NCBI RefSeq assembly: GCF_000186865.1
Contig: NW_008705592.1
Span: forward strand, 1 to 64,000
Direction of reading: 5' to 3'
DNA from: Aureococcus anophagefferens
Lineage: Eukaryota > Sar > Pelagophyceae > Pelagomonadales > Pelagomonadaceae
DNA length: 64,000 nt
Positions 1 through 8,374 of this stretch are shown piece by piece; the stretch's first letter is position 1; every line of letters begins with the position of its first letter. The notes below the pieces were generated by a model that did no database searches, was not told the DNA's origin, and saw only the letters and a program-made list of their open reading frames with translations. A program made the position numbers and the translations under genes.

Positions 1-51
1 CCGAGATAGGAGCCTTTGAAGTTGGGAATTTCGCACCCTTTTCCTGCCCAG
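1..51 (-). mobile_element. Introner family B, right end only
   Basis: The last 51 bp of a family B introner entering from outside the window. It ends in the family terminus TTTTCCTGCCCAG, whose AG is the 3' splice site for the exon starting at 52. The following eight bases, GTGGCGCG, would be the second target-site copy; the first is off-window. Confidence 0.85.
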
Positions 52-675
52 GTGGCGCGCCGTCGTCGCGCTCTTCGACCACCACGGCGCCGCGATGGAC
101 CACGCGGGCCTCGCGCCGGCGAACGGCGGCTGGCAGTGGTTCAACTTCTTCTGGGCGCGCGGCGCGCACGCCGCGGCGCGGCCCGAGCCCGTCGCGACGG
201 CCGAGCGCCACTACTACGAGGCCTGGCTCGGCCTCGCGGCGAAGGCCCCGGCCTGCGCCGGCGCCGCGCGCGCGCCGCCGGCGCGGCCACCGGCGTTCAA
301 CGTCGCCGCGCCGCGGCTCCTCGAGCGGACGTCCGGCGAGGAGCAATTCGCGGACACGGCGCGGTCGCGCGACGGCGCGCGGGGCCTCGCGCTCGCGAGC
401 TGCGCGCTCGGCGACGGCGGCGCCATGCCCCTGGCGACGGGGCGCCTGAACCAGGCCGTCGACCGCGTGGCCTGGGAGCTCCTCGGCCCCTGGGCGCCGC
501 ACGCGGACCTCGCGTCCGAGGGCGGCGCCGCGGCCGTGCGCTGCTCCCGCGGCGTCGTCGCGGCCGTCTTCGCGTCCTGGGGCACGCCCGTCTTCCTCCT
601 CGCGCCGCGCTTCTCCCGGGGCTGGTCCACGCGCGCCGCGGCGCCCCGCGACGGCCAGCTCTTCGCCGCGTCCGC
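52..675 (+). CDS. Glycosyltransferase-like protein, internal exon (partial)
   Basis: Open exon entered through the AG of an introner at 50-51 and left at 675, where GTTCCCCG and a family B introner follow. The frame (codons from 53) reads WRAVVALFDHHGAAMDHAGL, then a part with NGGWQWFNFFWARG and RHYYEAWLG. This resembles the C-terminal part of algal secreted glycosyltransferase-like proteins that carry a HNKGA motif further upstream. That motif is found on the opposite strand at 884-1492, so these may be two pieces of one gene split by rearrangement, or two paralogues. No start or stop lies within the exon. The family assignment is by remembered motif similarity only. Confidence 0.5.
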
Positions 676-683
676 GTTCCCCG

Positions 684-875
684 CGGGGCGGCACAAGGGT
701 GATTCAACGTCGCTTCAACGTAAGTGTTCCGCGCGCGCGCGTTTCAAAAACAGCACCCACGCTTCGAGAGCGCTCCGAGAGATGATCGCTCGTCCAAAAA
801 TCAGCCAAAACGAGTGGAAAACGGCCGAGATATGAGGCTTTGAAGTTTGGAATTTCGCTCTCTTGTCCTGCCCTG
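684..875 (-). mobile_element. Introner family B, chimeric copy at a gene breakpoint
   Basis: Full-length family B element with termini CGGGGCGGCACAAG (left) and CTTGTCCTGCCCTG (right) and the shared core TCAGCCAAAACGAG near 800. Unlike most copies its flanks do not match: GTTCCCCG on the left (676-683) and TCCCAGAC on the right (876-883). Left and right coding exons run toward it on opposite strands, so each end acts as a donor side. This is best explained by recombination between two introner copies or by misassembly. Confidence 0.8.
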
Positions 876-883
876 TCCCAGAC

Positions 884-1492
884 CGTCCGGTTGCCGCCGA
901 GCGTCGCGCCGGGCCCGTCGGCCGGCGGCGGGCCCCGCGGGGCCTCGGCGACGCGCGTCGCGCCCTTGTTGTGCGCGTAGAGGAAGAGCGCGCGCGGCCG
1001 CGCGCACGCGAGGCGCCAGAGCCGGTGGAGCGTGGGGCCCTCGAAGCCGTTCTCGCGGACCGTCGCCACCGTCGCGGTGCCGCCGGAGAGGCGCCGCGCC
1101 GTCGCCGCGACGTCGGCCGCGGCGGCGGCGAGCGACGCGCCGGCGCCCTCGGCCGCGGCCGGCGCGGCCGCGGCCGGCGCGGCCGCGGCGGTGACGACGA
1201 CGTGGAAGTCCGCGCAGCCGCGGCAGAGCAGGCCCGCGGCGGCGAAGGCCGCGAGCTGGCGCAGGGCGATGGCGTAGCCGTGGGCCACGGGGTCCCCGAG
1301 GAGCGTCGCCGAGTAGACGACGGTCACGCGAGACGCCGACGCGTTGGGCGCCAGCCCCGCCCGCGCCGCGCAGGCCGCCGCCGCCGTCGGGGACGCCCGC
1401 GACGACACGGCGACGTCGTCGACCGTGCCGAGGCGCCAGGGCTGCGCCGCGGCCAGCGCGGCGACGCAGCCCAGCGCGGCGCCGCGCCTCAT
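884..1492 (-). CDS. Secreted glycosyltransferase-like protein, first exon (partial)
   Basis: The ATG at 1492 opens a 203-codon exon. Residues 1-17 (MRRGAALGCVAALAAAQ) look like a signal peptide, followed by a strand-rich part (VTVVYSATLLGDP) and the motif FLYAHNKGATR near residue 180. HNKGA-type motifs occur in families of secreted algal glycosyltransferase-like proteins (established knowledge, no search done). The exon ends in phase 0 at 884, before the target copy GTCTGGGA (883-876) and an introner. The expected continuation starting with GTCTGGGA is not on the far side of that introner, so the gene is broken here or the assembly is wrong. The next gene starts divergently 110 bp upstream. 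Confidence 0.55.
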
Positions 1493-1602
1493 GCCATGCT
1501 TCCTGCCCAGGGCCGAGCGCAAGCCATCGTCTCCCCTTCACGTGAAGAGATCGTGAAGGTTCACCTTGGGCAGCCCTTTTACAAGAAAAAGAAGCCAGCA
1601 AT

Positions 1603-4600
1603 ATGGAGGAATCGTCCGGCGCGCGCGGCGCCGCGTCGGACGCGCCGGCCGTCGACGAGGAGGTCGGGGAGCGGGAGCCGTCGCTCCTGGTCATGAGCCA
1701 CAATCCCATCAAGCCGCCGCCGCCGCCCGGCGCGCCGCCGCGGCCGGCCGCGGCGCCCGCGGCGGCGCCGGCCGCGGCGAGCGGCCGCTTCGACGGCGAG
1801 CGGCCGCAGCAGTTCGCGCTCTGGGCGCACAACATGGCGCGCGTCGCCGCGGCGGCGCTCGTCGTCCTCGGCGTCTTCGGCGTGCTGTGGACGTCGTCGG
1901 GCACGTACGCGTGCAAGGTCCGCGACCGCGCGATAAACGGCAAGCTCATCCGCCGCGGCGCGGTGGTCGGCGGCGTCAACGGCACCTGCGTCGTCGGCGC
2001 CGGCGCCGACGGCGGCGGCGTCGCCTACCGCGCGGCCTGCTGCGACCCGGACGGCCCCGCGTCCCGGGCCGAGAACCTCGGCGGCTCGCTCGCCGTCGGC
2101 CTCGTCTCCGTCTTCGGCGGCCTGCTGGTCCTCGCCCTGGAGCAGGCGCCCCGGGGCTTCGGGCTCTGGATGCCGACGGACTGGGCCTTCTACCGGCTGC
2201 GCGTCGCGCCCCAGGGCCTCCTCCTCGGCGCCGTCGGCGGCTTCGCCTGCACGACGCGGAGCACGAGCCTCGCGGGCTTCCTCGCGCTCGTCGCCGCGGC
2301 CTGCTACGAGCTCGCCTTCCTGCGGCGCGAGGCCGGCGACGGCGGCCGGGCCCGGAGCGCCAAGGCGGGCAGGAAGCCCGCGCACCTCCGCGAGGACGAC
2401 GACGCGTTCTCTTGGAGGGCGCGGCTCGCGCTGCTCTGCTCGTCGTCGAACTTCGCGACGACGTTCTGGGTGGGCCTCTACTTTGGCGCCAACGCGCTCA
2501 TGTTCGCGCACACGCTCGCGATCTGGGTCGAGGCGATCCGGGAGACGGAGCGGGGCCTGCTCCGCGACGACCTCAAGCTCGACGGCTGCGACGCGTGCCC
2601 CGCGGCGGGGTCGAAGCCCTACACGCGCTGGCGCGACGCCTGCGACCTCAACAAGGCCGCGCTCCGCAACGGCCCCCTGTCCTACTTCGCGCCCTTCGCC
2701 AAGGCCGCGGGCTGTGTGGAAATCAACCAGTGAGCTGGGACGTCGGGGCCAAACTTCAGAAATCTCTAGCTCGGTCAAATCGAAGTCGATTCGGCTGATT
2801 TTTGGACGAATCGTATGCTCTCGTCGAGTTCTCTACGGAGATCAGAACAAGTTGCGTCGAAACCGTCGCATATGCTCACATTGAAGTCGTTGAAGATTCG
2901 ATTTCCACGCAGGCCGCGGGCGTCGCGCTCAACTTCAACTGCGCGCTCCTCGTGCTCCCCGTGACGCGGTCCGTGCTCATCCTGCTCAACGGCCTCGGCG
3001 GCAACTACCGCGCGGCCCAGGAGCGGAGCGCGCTCTTCAAGAAGTACTTCGAGTCGCCCTTCGCGCGCTACGTGCCTCTGGCCAAGAACGTCGAGTTCCA
3101 CAAGCTCGTCGCGTGGACGATGCTCGCGCTCTCGCTCGTCCACACCGTCGCCCACTTCTTCAACTACTGGGCGTCGCCGCGCTACACCGTCGCGCGCTTC
3201 GCCAAGTGGGGCTGGGGCGGCACGTCCTTCGTGACGGGAGCGCTCGTCTTGGTGGCCATGTTCTTCATCTTCACGGCGGCGTCCGACGCCGTCAAGCGGG
3301 CGAACTTCGAGGTCTTCTGGGTCGCCCACCACTTCTTCCTCCTCTACTACGCCGCGCTCCTCCTCCACGGGCCCGTCTTCTACCTCTGGAGCCTCGTGCC
3401 GCTCGCCGCGTACGCGTACGAGCGGCGGCGCCGCGTCGTCCGGGGCTGTGTGGAATTCAATCTTCACCCGACTTCAATGTGAGCGTACGCGACAGTTTCG
3501 ACGCGAGATTTTCGGCTGTGCTTCGAGAACTCGACGAGAGCAATCGATTCGTCTAAAAATCAGCCGAATCGACTCCGATTTGACCGAGCTAGAGAGTTCT
3601 GAAGTTTGGTCAGGACCACCCAAACCAGTGGTTGAATTCCACACAGGTCCGGGGCAACGCGCCCTTCCTCGTCGCGCGCGTCGAGTGGATCCCGCCCGTG
3701 CTCGCGGTCCACTTCCGGCCCGCGGACAAGCGCGACTTCGACTTCGCCGAGGGCACCTACGTGCTGCTCAACTGCCCCTTCGTGAGCCGCCACGAGTGGC
3801 ACCCGTTCACGATCTCGTCCGCGCGCGGCGACCTCGCCGCGGGCGCGCGCGTCGCCCTCGACGACGGCGAGACCGTCGTCGCCGTGGACCCGCCGGCGGC
3901 GCTGCCGCTGCGCGCGCGCGCGCGGTGGCGGCGCTACCGCCGCGCGTCCGCGGACCCGGCGACCGTGTGCGACGACGACTTGCTCGCGGCGCACGAGACG
4001 GCGCACCACGACTTCGTGTCCTGCCACATCAAGGTCCACGCGGCCGCGCCGGGCGAGCCGCCGACGTGGACGCAGGCGTTGAAGGACTACCTCGAGATGA
4101 TGGCGCCGCGCCGCGACTACCCGTTCCACTTCACGCGGCGCGACGACCGGGGGGAGCTGCTCCTGGGCCGCGCCCGGGGCCCGGACCTCGGGCAGATCCT
4201 GAGGGTGGACGGGCCCCACGCGGCGCCGGCGATGCACTACGACAAGTACGGCTCCGTGCTCGTCGTGGGCGCGGGCATCGGCATGACGCCGTGCGCGTCC
4301 GTGCTCACGGCCATGCTCAAGTACCGGTGGCGCGCGGGCTTCAAGCCCGAGATCCTCCACTTCTACTGGGTCGTCGCGCACGGCGACGTGCCCGCGTTCG
4401 AGTGGTTCGTGCACCGCGTCGCGGACCGTGCGGAAGTCAAATATTCAACCCGACTTCAACGTGCGCGTATTCGAACGGTTTGGACCAGATATCTTCGGCC
4501 GTGCTGCGAGAAGTCGACGAGAGCGATCGATTCGTCCAAAAATCAGCCGAATCGACTTCGATGTGGCCGAGCTAGAGAATTTCAGAGTTTGGTCGGGACG

Positions 4601-5303
4601 TCCCAAACCGGCGGTCGATTTCCACGCAGGTCGCGGACTTGGAGTACGACCTGTACCGGGGCCGCGAGGCCGGCGCCGTCGCGAACCGCTGCTACTGCGA
4701 GATCAACGTCTACGTGACGCGCGCGCCGCGGCCGGGCCACGGCGCGCCCGCGGCGATGCGGTCGCCGCCGCCGCCAGGGCAGCACAAGAGAGCGAAATTC
4801 CCAACTTCAAAGGCTCCGATCTCGGCCATTTTCCACTCGTTTCGGCTGATTTTTGGACGAGCGATCATCTCTCGGAACGGTCTCGAAGCATGGATGTGTT
4901 TTCCGTAACGCGCGCGCGCGGAACACTCACGTTGAAGCGACGTTGAATCACTCTTGTGCTGCCCAGGCCGCCGCGCGACGAGCCGGGCGCGCTGCCGCGC
5001 GTCTTCACCGCGCGCCAGCTCTTCGACGAGCTCCTGTCGCCGGCCGTGTCGTCCAAGGACCAGGCCGCGGCCATGGCCGCGGGCGGCGCGGCGCCGAACC
5101 GGTTCCAGGACACGTGGGTCTGGAACGGCCGGCCCCAGTGGGACGCGATCTTCGAGGGCGTCCGCGCGGGCCGGCGCCACAAGGACATCGGCGTCTGCTT
5201 CTGCGGCACGCCCGTCATCGGCGCGGACCTCGACCGCATGTGCAAGAAGCACTCCTCGACGCACGACGACTGCATCTTCACGCTCCACAAGGAGAACTTC
5301 TAA
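1603..5303 (+). CDS. NADPH oxidase / ferric reductase-like transmembrane oxidoreductase
   Basis: Five exons (1603-2703, 2913-3437, 3647-4417, 4630-4763, 4967-5303) give 955 residues; all four introns are introners. The family moves electrons from NADPH through FAD and two hemes across a membrane to oxygen or ferric iron. Exon 1 has a disordered proline-rich N-terminus and several membrane segments. Exon 2 has the bis-heme histidine pairs in FHKLVAWTMLALSLVH and AHHFFLLYYAALLLHG. Exon 3 has the FAD-binding HPFTISSA and the nucleotide-binding GAGIGMTPC. Exon 5 has the CGTPVIG motif and ends in a Phe, as NOX enzymes do. No EF hands were seen, so calcium control is not evident. NOX and ferric reductase cannot be told apart by reading alone. 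An ATG at codon 31 is an alternative start. Confidence 0.88.
2712..2912 (+). mobile_element. Introner family A, NADPH oxidase intron 1
   Basis: 201-bp element with termini CTGTGTGGAAATC and GATTTCCACGCAG and an exact 8-bp duplication GCCGCGGG (2704-2711 and 2913-2920). The intron 2704-2912 is GC-AG, phase 0, and splicing leaves a single copy of the target. Confidence 0.95.
3446..3646 (-). mobile_element. Introner family A, NADPH oxidase intron 2
   Basis: 201-bp copy in the opposite orientation to the one at 2712. Termini CTGTGTGGAATTC and GAATTCCACACAG; exact duplication GTCCGGGG (3438-3445, 3647-3654). The intron 3438-3646 is GT-AG, phase 0. Confidence 0.95.
4426..4629 (-). mobile_element. 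Introner family A, NADPH oxidase intron 3
   Basis: 204-bp copy with somewhat diverged left terminus CCGTGCGGAAGTC and right terminus GATTTCCACGCAG. Exact duplication GTCGCGGA (4418-4425, 4630-4637), with a ninth matching base as in several other copies. The intron 4418-4629 is GT-AG, phase 0. Confidence 0.94.
4772..4966 (+). mobile_element. Introner family B, NADPH oxidase intron 4
   Basis: 195-bp element with termini CAGGGCAGCACAAGAG and CTCTTGTGCTGCCCAG; exact duplication GCCGCCGC (4764-4771, 4967-4974). The intron 4764-4966 is GC-AG, phase 2. A GT at 4761 would also give an in-frame product one codon shorter. Confidence 0.94.
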
Positions 5304-5359
5304 TTTTAAAACCGAGCGGCGCCGCGCGCCGCGGGGCGGACGTCGAAGCGCCGTCGGAC

Positions 5360-5902
5360 CTAGCCCAGGCCCGCGCGCAGCGCCCGGCAGGCGCTCGCGA
5401 GGCGCCGCCAGTCCGCCGAGGGCAGGAAGGCCGCGACGCGCGCCGCGGCCCACTCCTGGTCCACGGGGAAGAAGCGCGCTTTCGGCCGCGGCGCGAAGCC
5501 GCGCCGCCACCGCGTCACTCCCTCCAGCGCCGCGCGCCGCGCGGCGACGCGCGCGCGGAAGCGGCCCAGGAGCAGGTGCGCGTTCGACAGCGCCTCCTCG
5601 AAGGACAGGAGCGTCGCCACCTGTGCGGACGTCATCTCCGGCAACACGAAGCGCTCGACGTCGTCCAGAAAGTCCTCGACGTCCTCGAGCGTGCCGCTGC
5701 TCGCCGCGGCCTCGACGCGGTCCCGCGCGCGCTGGAACGTCGCGGCGCGCTCCAGCCGCGCGTCGTCGTCGTCGGCGGCGGCGCCGTCGCGCGCGACGTC
5801 GCGGACGACCCAGCTCACGAGGCCCGCCCGGAGGTGTTCGTCGTCGTCGACGTCGTCGCGGCACGCGTCCGGCGCCCAGCGCGCGGAGCCGAGCGCGGCC
5901 AT
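5360..5902 (-). CDS. Hypothetical protein with F-box-like C-terminus
   Basis: Single 180-residue frame from the ATG at 5902, converging on the oxidase gene with a 56-bp gap. The N-terminal half is acidic and helical (DDVDDDEHLRAG). The C-terminus, AAFLPSADWRRLASACRALR, resembles the hydrophobic LP..W..LA..CR pattern of an F-box helix, but the domain is short and lies at the very end, so this is only a suggestion. It shares a 172-bp divergent spacer with the ELM2/SANT gene at 6075. Role unknown. Confidence 0.6.
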   Translation of the reverse strand: MAALGSARWAPDACRDDVDDDEHLRAGLVSWVVRDVARDGAAADDDDARLERAATFQRARDRVEAAASSGTLEDVEDFLDDVERFVLPEMTSAQVATLLSFEEALSNAHLLLGRFRARVAARRAALEGVTRWRRGFAPRPKARFFPVDQEWAAARVAAFLPSADWRRLASACRALRAGLG

Positions 5903-6074
5903 GGCCGACGGGGCGGCGCGCGCGGGCTCACGACGCGCGGCGGGCAGCCATCATTGCCCTCCAAAACCGCCGTGCTGAAGCCCATCTCGCCGAGCTTGGC
6001 CTTCCAGACGTCGTCGAGCCGCACTCGGCGCGCGCCATCGACGCCGCGGCCGACGCGGCATCGCCGTCGCAGCC

Positions 6075-6803
6075 ATGTCGCTGCTCGCGGCGAAGAAGGA
6101 GACGAAGGTCGACGCCGCCGCCGAGGGCGGCCCGCCGCCGGCGAAGCGGAAGCGCGAGGAGTCCGGCGGCGAGCCGCGACAGCAGTGGAAGACGTCGCGC
6201 ATGGTGCGCGCCCGCGTCGCGGCTCGCGCCGCCCGGTCCCGCCGTCGACCCGCGACTCTAGGTCGAGGACTACGTCAACATGGTGTCGGACCTCATGGTG
6301 CCCACAGTAACGTTCGGCCGCTACGGCTCCGCGCCCGCGCGTCGCGCCGCGCCCGCGCGCCCCCCGCCGCTCGCCGACACCGCCGCCCGCAGGACCGGGG
6401 CGAGTTCCGCGTCGAGCGGCCGACGCTCCTGGGCGCCATGCTGTCGCCCGTGCGACGGCCGCTCGTCGTCGAGACCTGGAGCCCGCGCGAGATCTCGACC
6501 TTCGAAGGCGCGGCCGCGGCGCCCCGCCGTTCTCCCCCCCCCGCCGGGACCCCCCCGCGCCCCCCCCCCCAGGCGCCCTCGCCCTGCACGGCAAGTGCTT
6601 CCACACGGTGCAGCGCTTCGTGAAGACGAAGAGCACGAAGGAGATCATCGAGTTCTACTACGTCTGGAAGATGAGCTCGCACTACACGGAATGGAAGCAG
6701 AACTTCGCGCGCGCCCGGCGTGTGTTTCTTTCGGCGTCGCGGCGCGAGACGAGGACGCCCTCCCCCCCCGCAGGTGCCCGACGTGCCCGACCCGGAGTAC
6801 TAG
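6075..6803 (+). CDS. Small ELM2/SANT-type chromatin protein
   Basis: Five exons (6075-6203, 6262-6306, 6393-6507, 6573-about 6721, 6774-6803) give about 155 residues. The N-terminus is basic and nuclear-like (PPAKRKREE). Exons 3-4 encode RRPLVVETWSPREISTFEGA, then HGKCFHTVQRFVKTK and FYYVWKMS. This is the SANT pattern of MTA/MIER/CoREST proteins that hold histone deacetylases (family knowledge). The four introns are short (58-86 bp, less certain for the last), pyrimidine-rich and not introners. The third is GC-AG (6508-6572). The last donor is uncertain: GT at 6722 or GC at 6707, both in frame. It lies 1.6 kb from a second ELM2/SANT gene on the same strand. Confidence 0.75.
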
Positions 6804-6988
6804 GCCCGCGCGCGCGCGCGCGTAATTCGACCGCAGATACGCCGAGGGTCGTCGCGAAGTTCGTCGCGCGACTCCTCGCGGCGGCACTCGCGCCACCTTC
6901 AAAACTCGGCGTCGGGCCCTCTCCGCGGGCGCGGCGCCGCGCGGCCGGCGCCGCTCGCGCGCGGCCGCGGCGCCGGCCGCCGCCCGCG

Positions 6989-7414
6989 TCACTCCTGCTT
7001 CGTCCCGAGCGCGCCCTTGACGAGCGAGAGGAGGCGGTACGAGCCGAGGGCGACGACGACGAAGGGGAACCTGGGCGGCGCGAGGGTCCCAACTTTGGCG
7101 GCTCCCGTCTCCGCCGCGTTCGGCTCATTTTCGGACGAGCGACCATCTCTCGACGCGTTCCCGCAGCGTGGATCCCTTCTCTGCAGTGAGTGCGCACGGC
7201 ACACGCGTGTTGCAGCGCATTCGAATCACCCTCGTGCGGCGGCTCCGAGCGGGCGCATGATTACGAAGACGACGACCGAGAGCAGGCGGCCGACGTGCTG
7301 CTTGAGCGTCAGCGACCGGTAGCCGTCGCCGTCGAGCTCGGGCTCCGGCTCCGGCTCCTGGCCGTAGACCGGCGTCTGCGCGCTGTCGGCCTCGGGCGGC
7401 GCGAAGCTCGACAT
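6989..7414 (-). CDS. Small membrane protein, unknown function
   Basis: Two exons (7414-7251 and 7070-6989) give 81 residues. An acidic N-terminus (EPEPEPELDGDG) is followed by a hydrophobic stretch, HVGRLLSVVVFVIMRP, that continues across the splice into FPFVVVALGSYRLLSLVKGA and ends GTKQE. The intron is a decayed family B introner, read as GC-AG phase 2. The continuity of the hydrophobic region across the junction supports the model. Function not recognised. Confidence 0.65.
7071..7242 (+). mobile_element. Decayed introner family B
   Basis: Diverged copy, recognisable by CCCAACTT near the left end, a degraded core (CGGCTCATTTTCGGACGAGCG) and CGAATCACCCTCGTGC at the right. Terminal repeats are eroded and the duplicates (GCTCGGAG, GTTCCCCT on the gene strand) agree at only 3 of 8 positions. 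The intron 7071-7250 still splices in frame as GC-AG. Confidence 0.75.
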
Positions 7415-8374
7415 GGCGCGGCGCGGCCCCGCCGCCGGACGACGCAGGCCGGCGACGCGTTGCAGCGCGCGTTCGAGCGGTCGGACGGACGATCTTTGGA
7501 GCGCGCAGGCAGCGGTCGTGCTCCGTGCTGTAGCTGCGGTGGCCGCTCTGTGGCAAAGAGAGCTCTCTGAACTGCGCTTCACGAGTGGGGGGCAGATCTT
7601 GAAATAGCATTGGGACAGAGCGGCACATGCCGGCATGGAGCGTGCATGGGCCCAGGCGCCCGCCGCGAGGGCCAAGCCGACGCGTCCCTTTCCCAGTCGG
7701 AACGGTGAGCCGCCGGCGCGGTCGGCGGCGCTTGTGCCGATTCATCCTAAAAGGCCGCGGCCGCTCGGGTCAGGCACCGGAGACTTGATACCTTGTAACA
7801 CGTCGAAAGGGATGCAAAGTGCGCATCAGCATCAGCATTTATTGTTTTTTGAGTGATCCTGTGTTTCTGATCGCTCTTTTTCGCTGCAGCTTTTCGTTTG
7901 GCTTTATATTGCGCCGCTTTCCTTGCATTCCGATAACAATCATTCTCCCCAATCTTTACCCAAACAGGAACGTAGAAGAAGAAGAAGATGAGGGCATTAC
8001 TATGGAAGACTTACATGCTGTTGCAGTCATGAATACGACAGACTTACAGACTGTCCGCGATGACATCAATGTTCTACGCACAGGCTTAAATAGTGTATGT
8101 GCGGGTAGTTCGCGACCCAGCGCAGGACGCGCGCGAGCGCCGCGCGCGCACCCGCGTGCGGGTGCTCGGGGAACGTCGCCGAGGGCATGGCGACCGTCGA
8201 CAGAACGCCGAAGGCGTAGAGCAGCCAGGGCATGGTGCGCGTCGCGAGGTAGCCGATGCACCGCGCCCGCGCGCGGATCCCGGACCTCAAAAATCGAAAT
8301 CCTCCAAGCCCTTGGAGAAGCGAACGAGAGAGGCCCGAGCCGCCGCATCTGGACGCCCAAGACTCGCGCAAGAA
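7415..8374. other. Spacer with AT-rich island (about 7770-8110) between genes
   Basis: No full gene is supported. From about 7770 to 8110 base composition drops sharply from the GC-rich background, with pyrimidine tracts followed by CAG and an open stretch on the plus strand containing MEDLHAVAVMNTTDLQTVRD from AT-rich codons. The edges are abrupt. It could be an old insertion, a fragment of foreign or organellar DNA, or a long 5' untranslated region. Confidence 0.5.
8105..8300 (-). pseudogene. Possible membrane-protein gene fragment
   Basis: The minus strand reads RCIGYLATRTMPWLLYAFGV then LSTVAMPSATFPEHPHAGAR and ARVLRWVANYPH, with GC-rich third positions typical of local coding DNA. It stops where the AT-rich island begins, and no start or partner exon is visible. 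It may be a gene fragment truncated by the island. Low confidence because antisense frames are often open in this genome. Confidence 0.3.

Noticed and set aside
2713..2720. GT dinucleotides inside the CTGTGTGG terminus as donors
   Set aside because: Using them with the observed AG would retain extra bases and shift the frame in oxidase intron 1.
4761..4763. GT at 4761 as the donor of oxidase intron 4
   Set aside because: It gives a frame-compatible product but deletes one codon. The GC donor at 4764 matches the exact target duplication and the rule seen in the other introns. Not fully excluded.
7819..8110. Fusion of the AT-rich open frame to the ELM2-FHA-PHD gene
   Set aside because: The frame is continuous only by chance through a GC-rich spacer. 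The ELM2 gene has its own ATG at 8375 in another frame with a supported splice.
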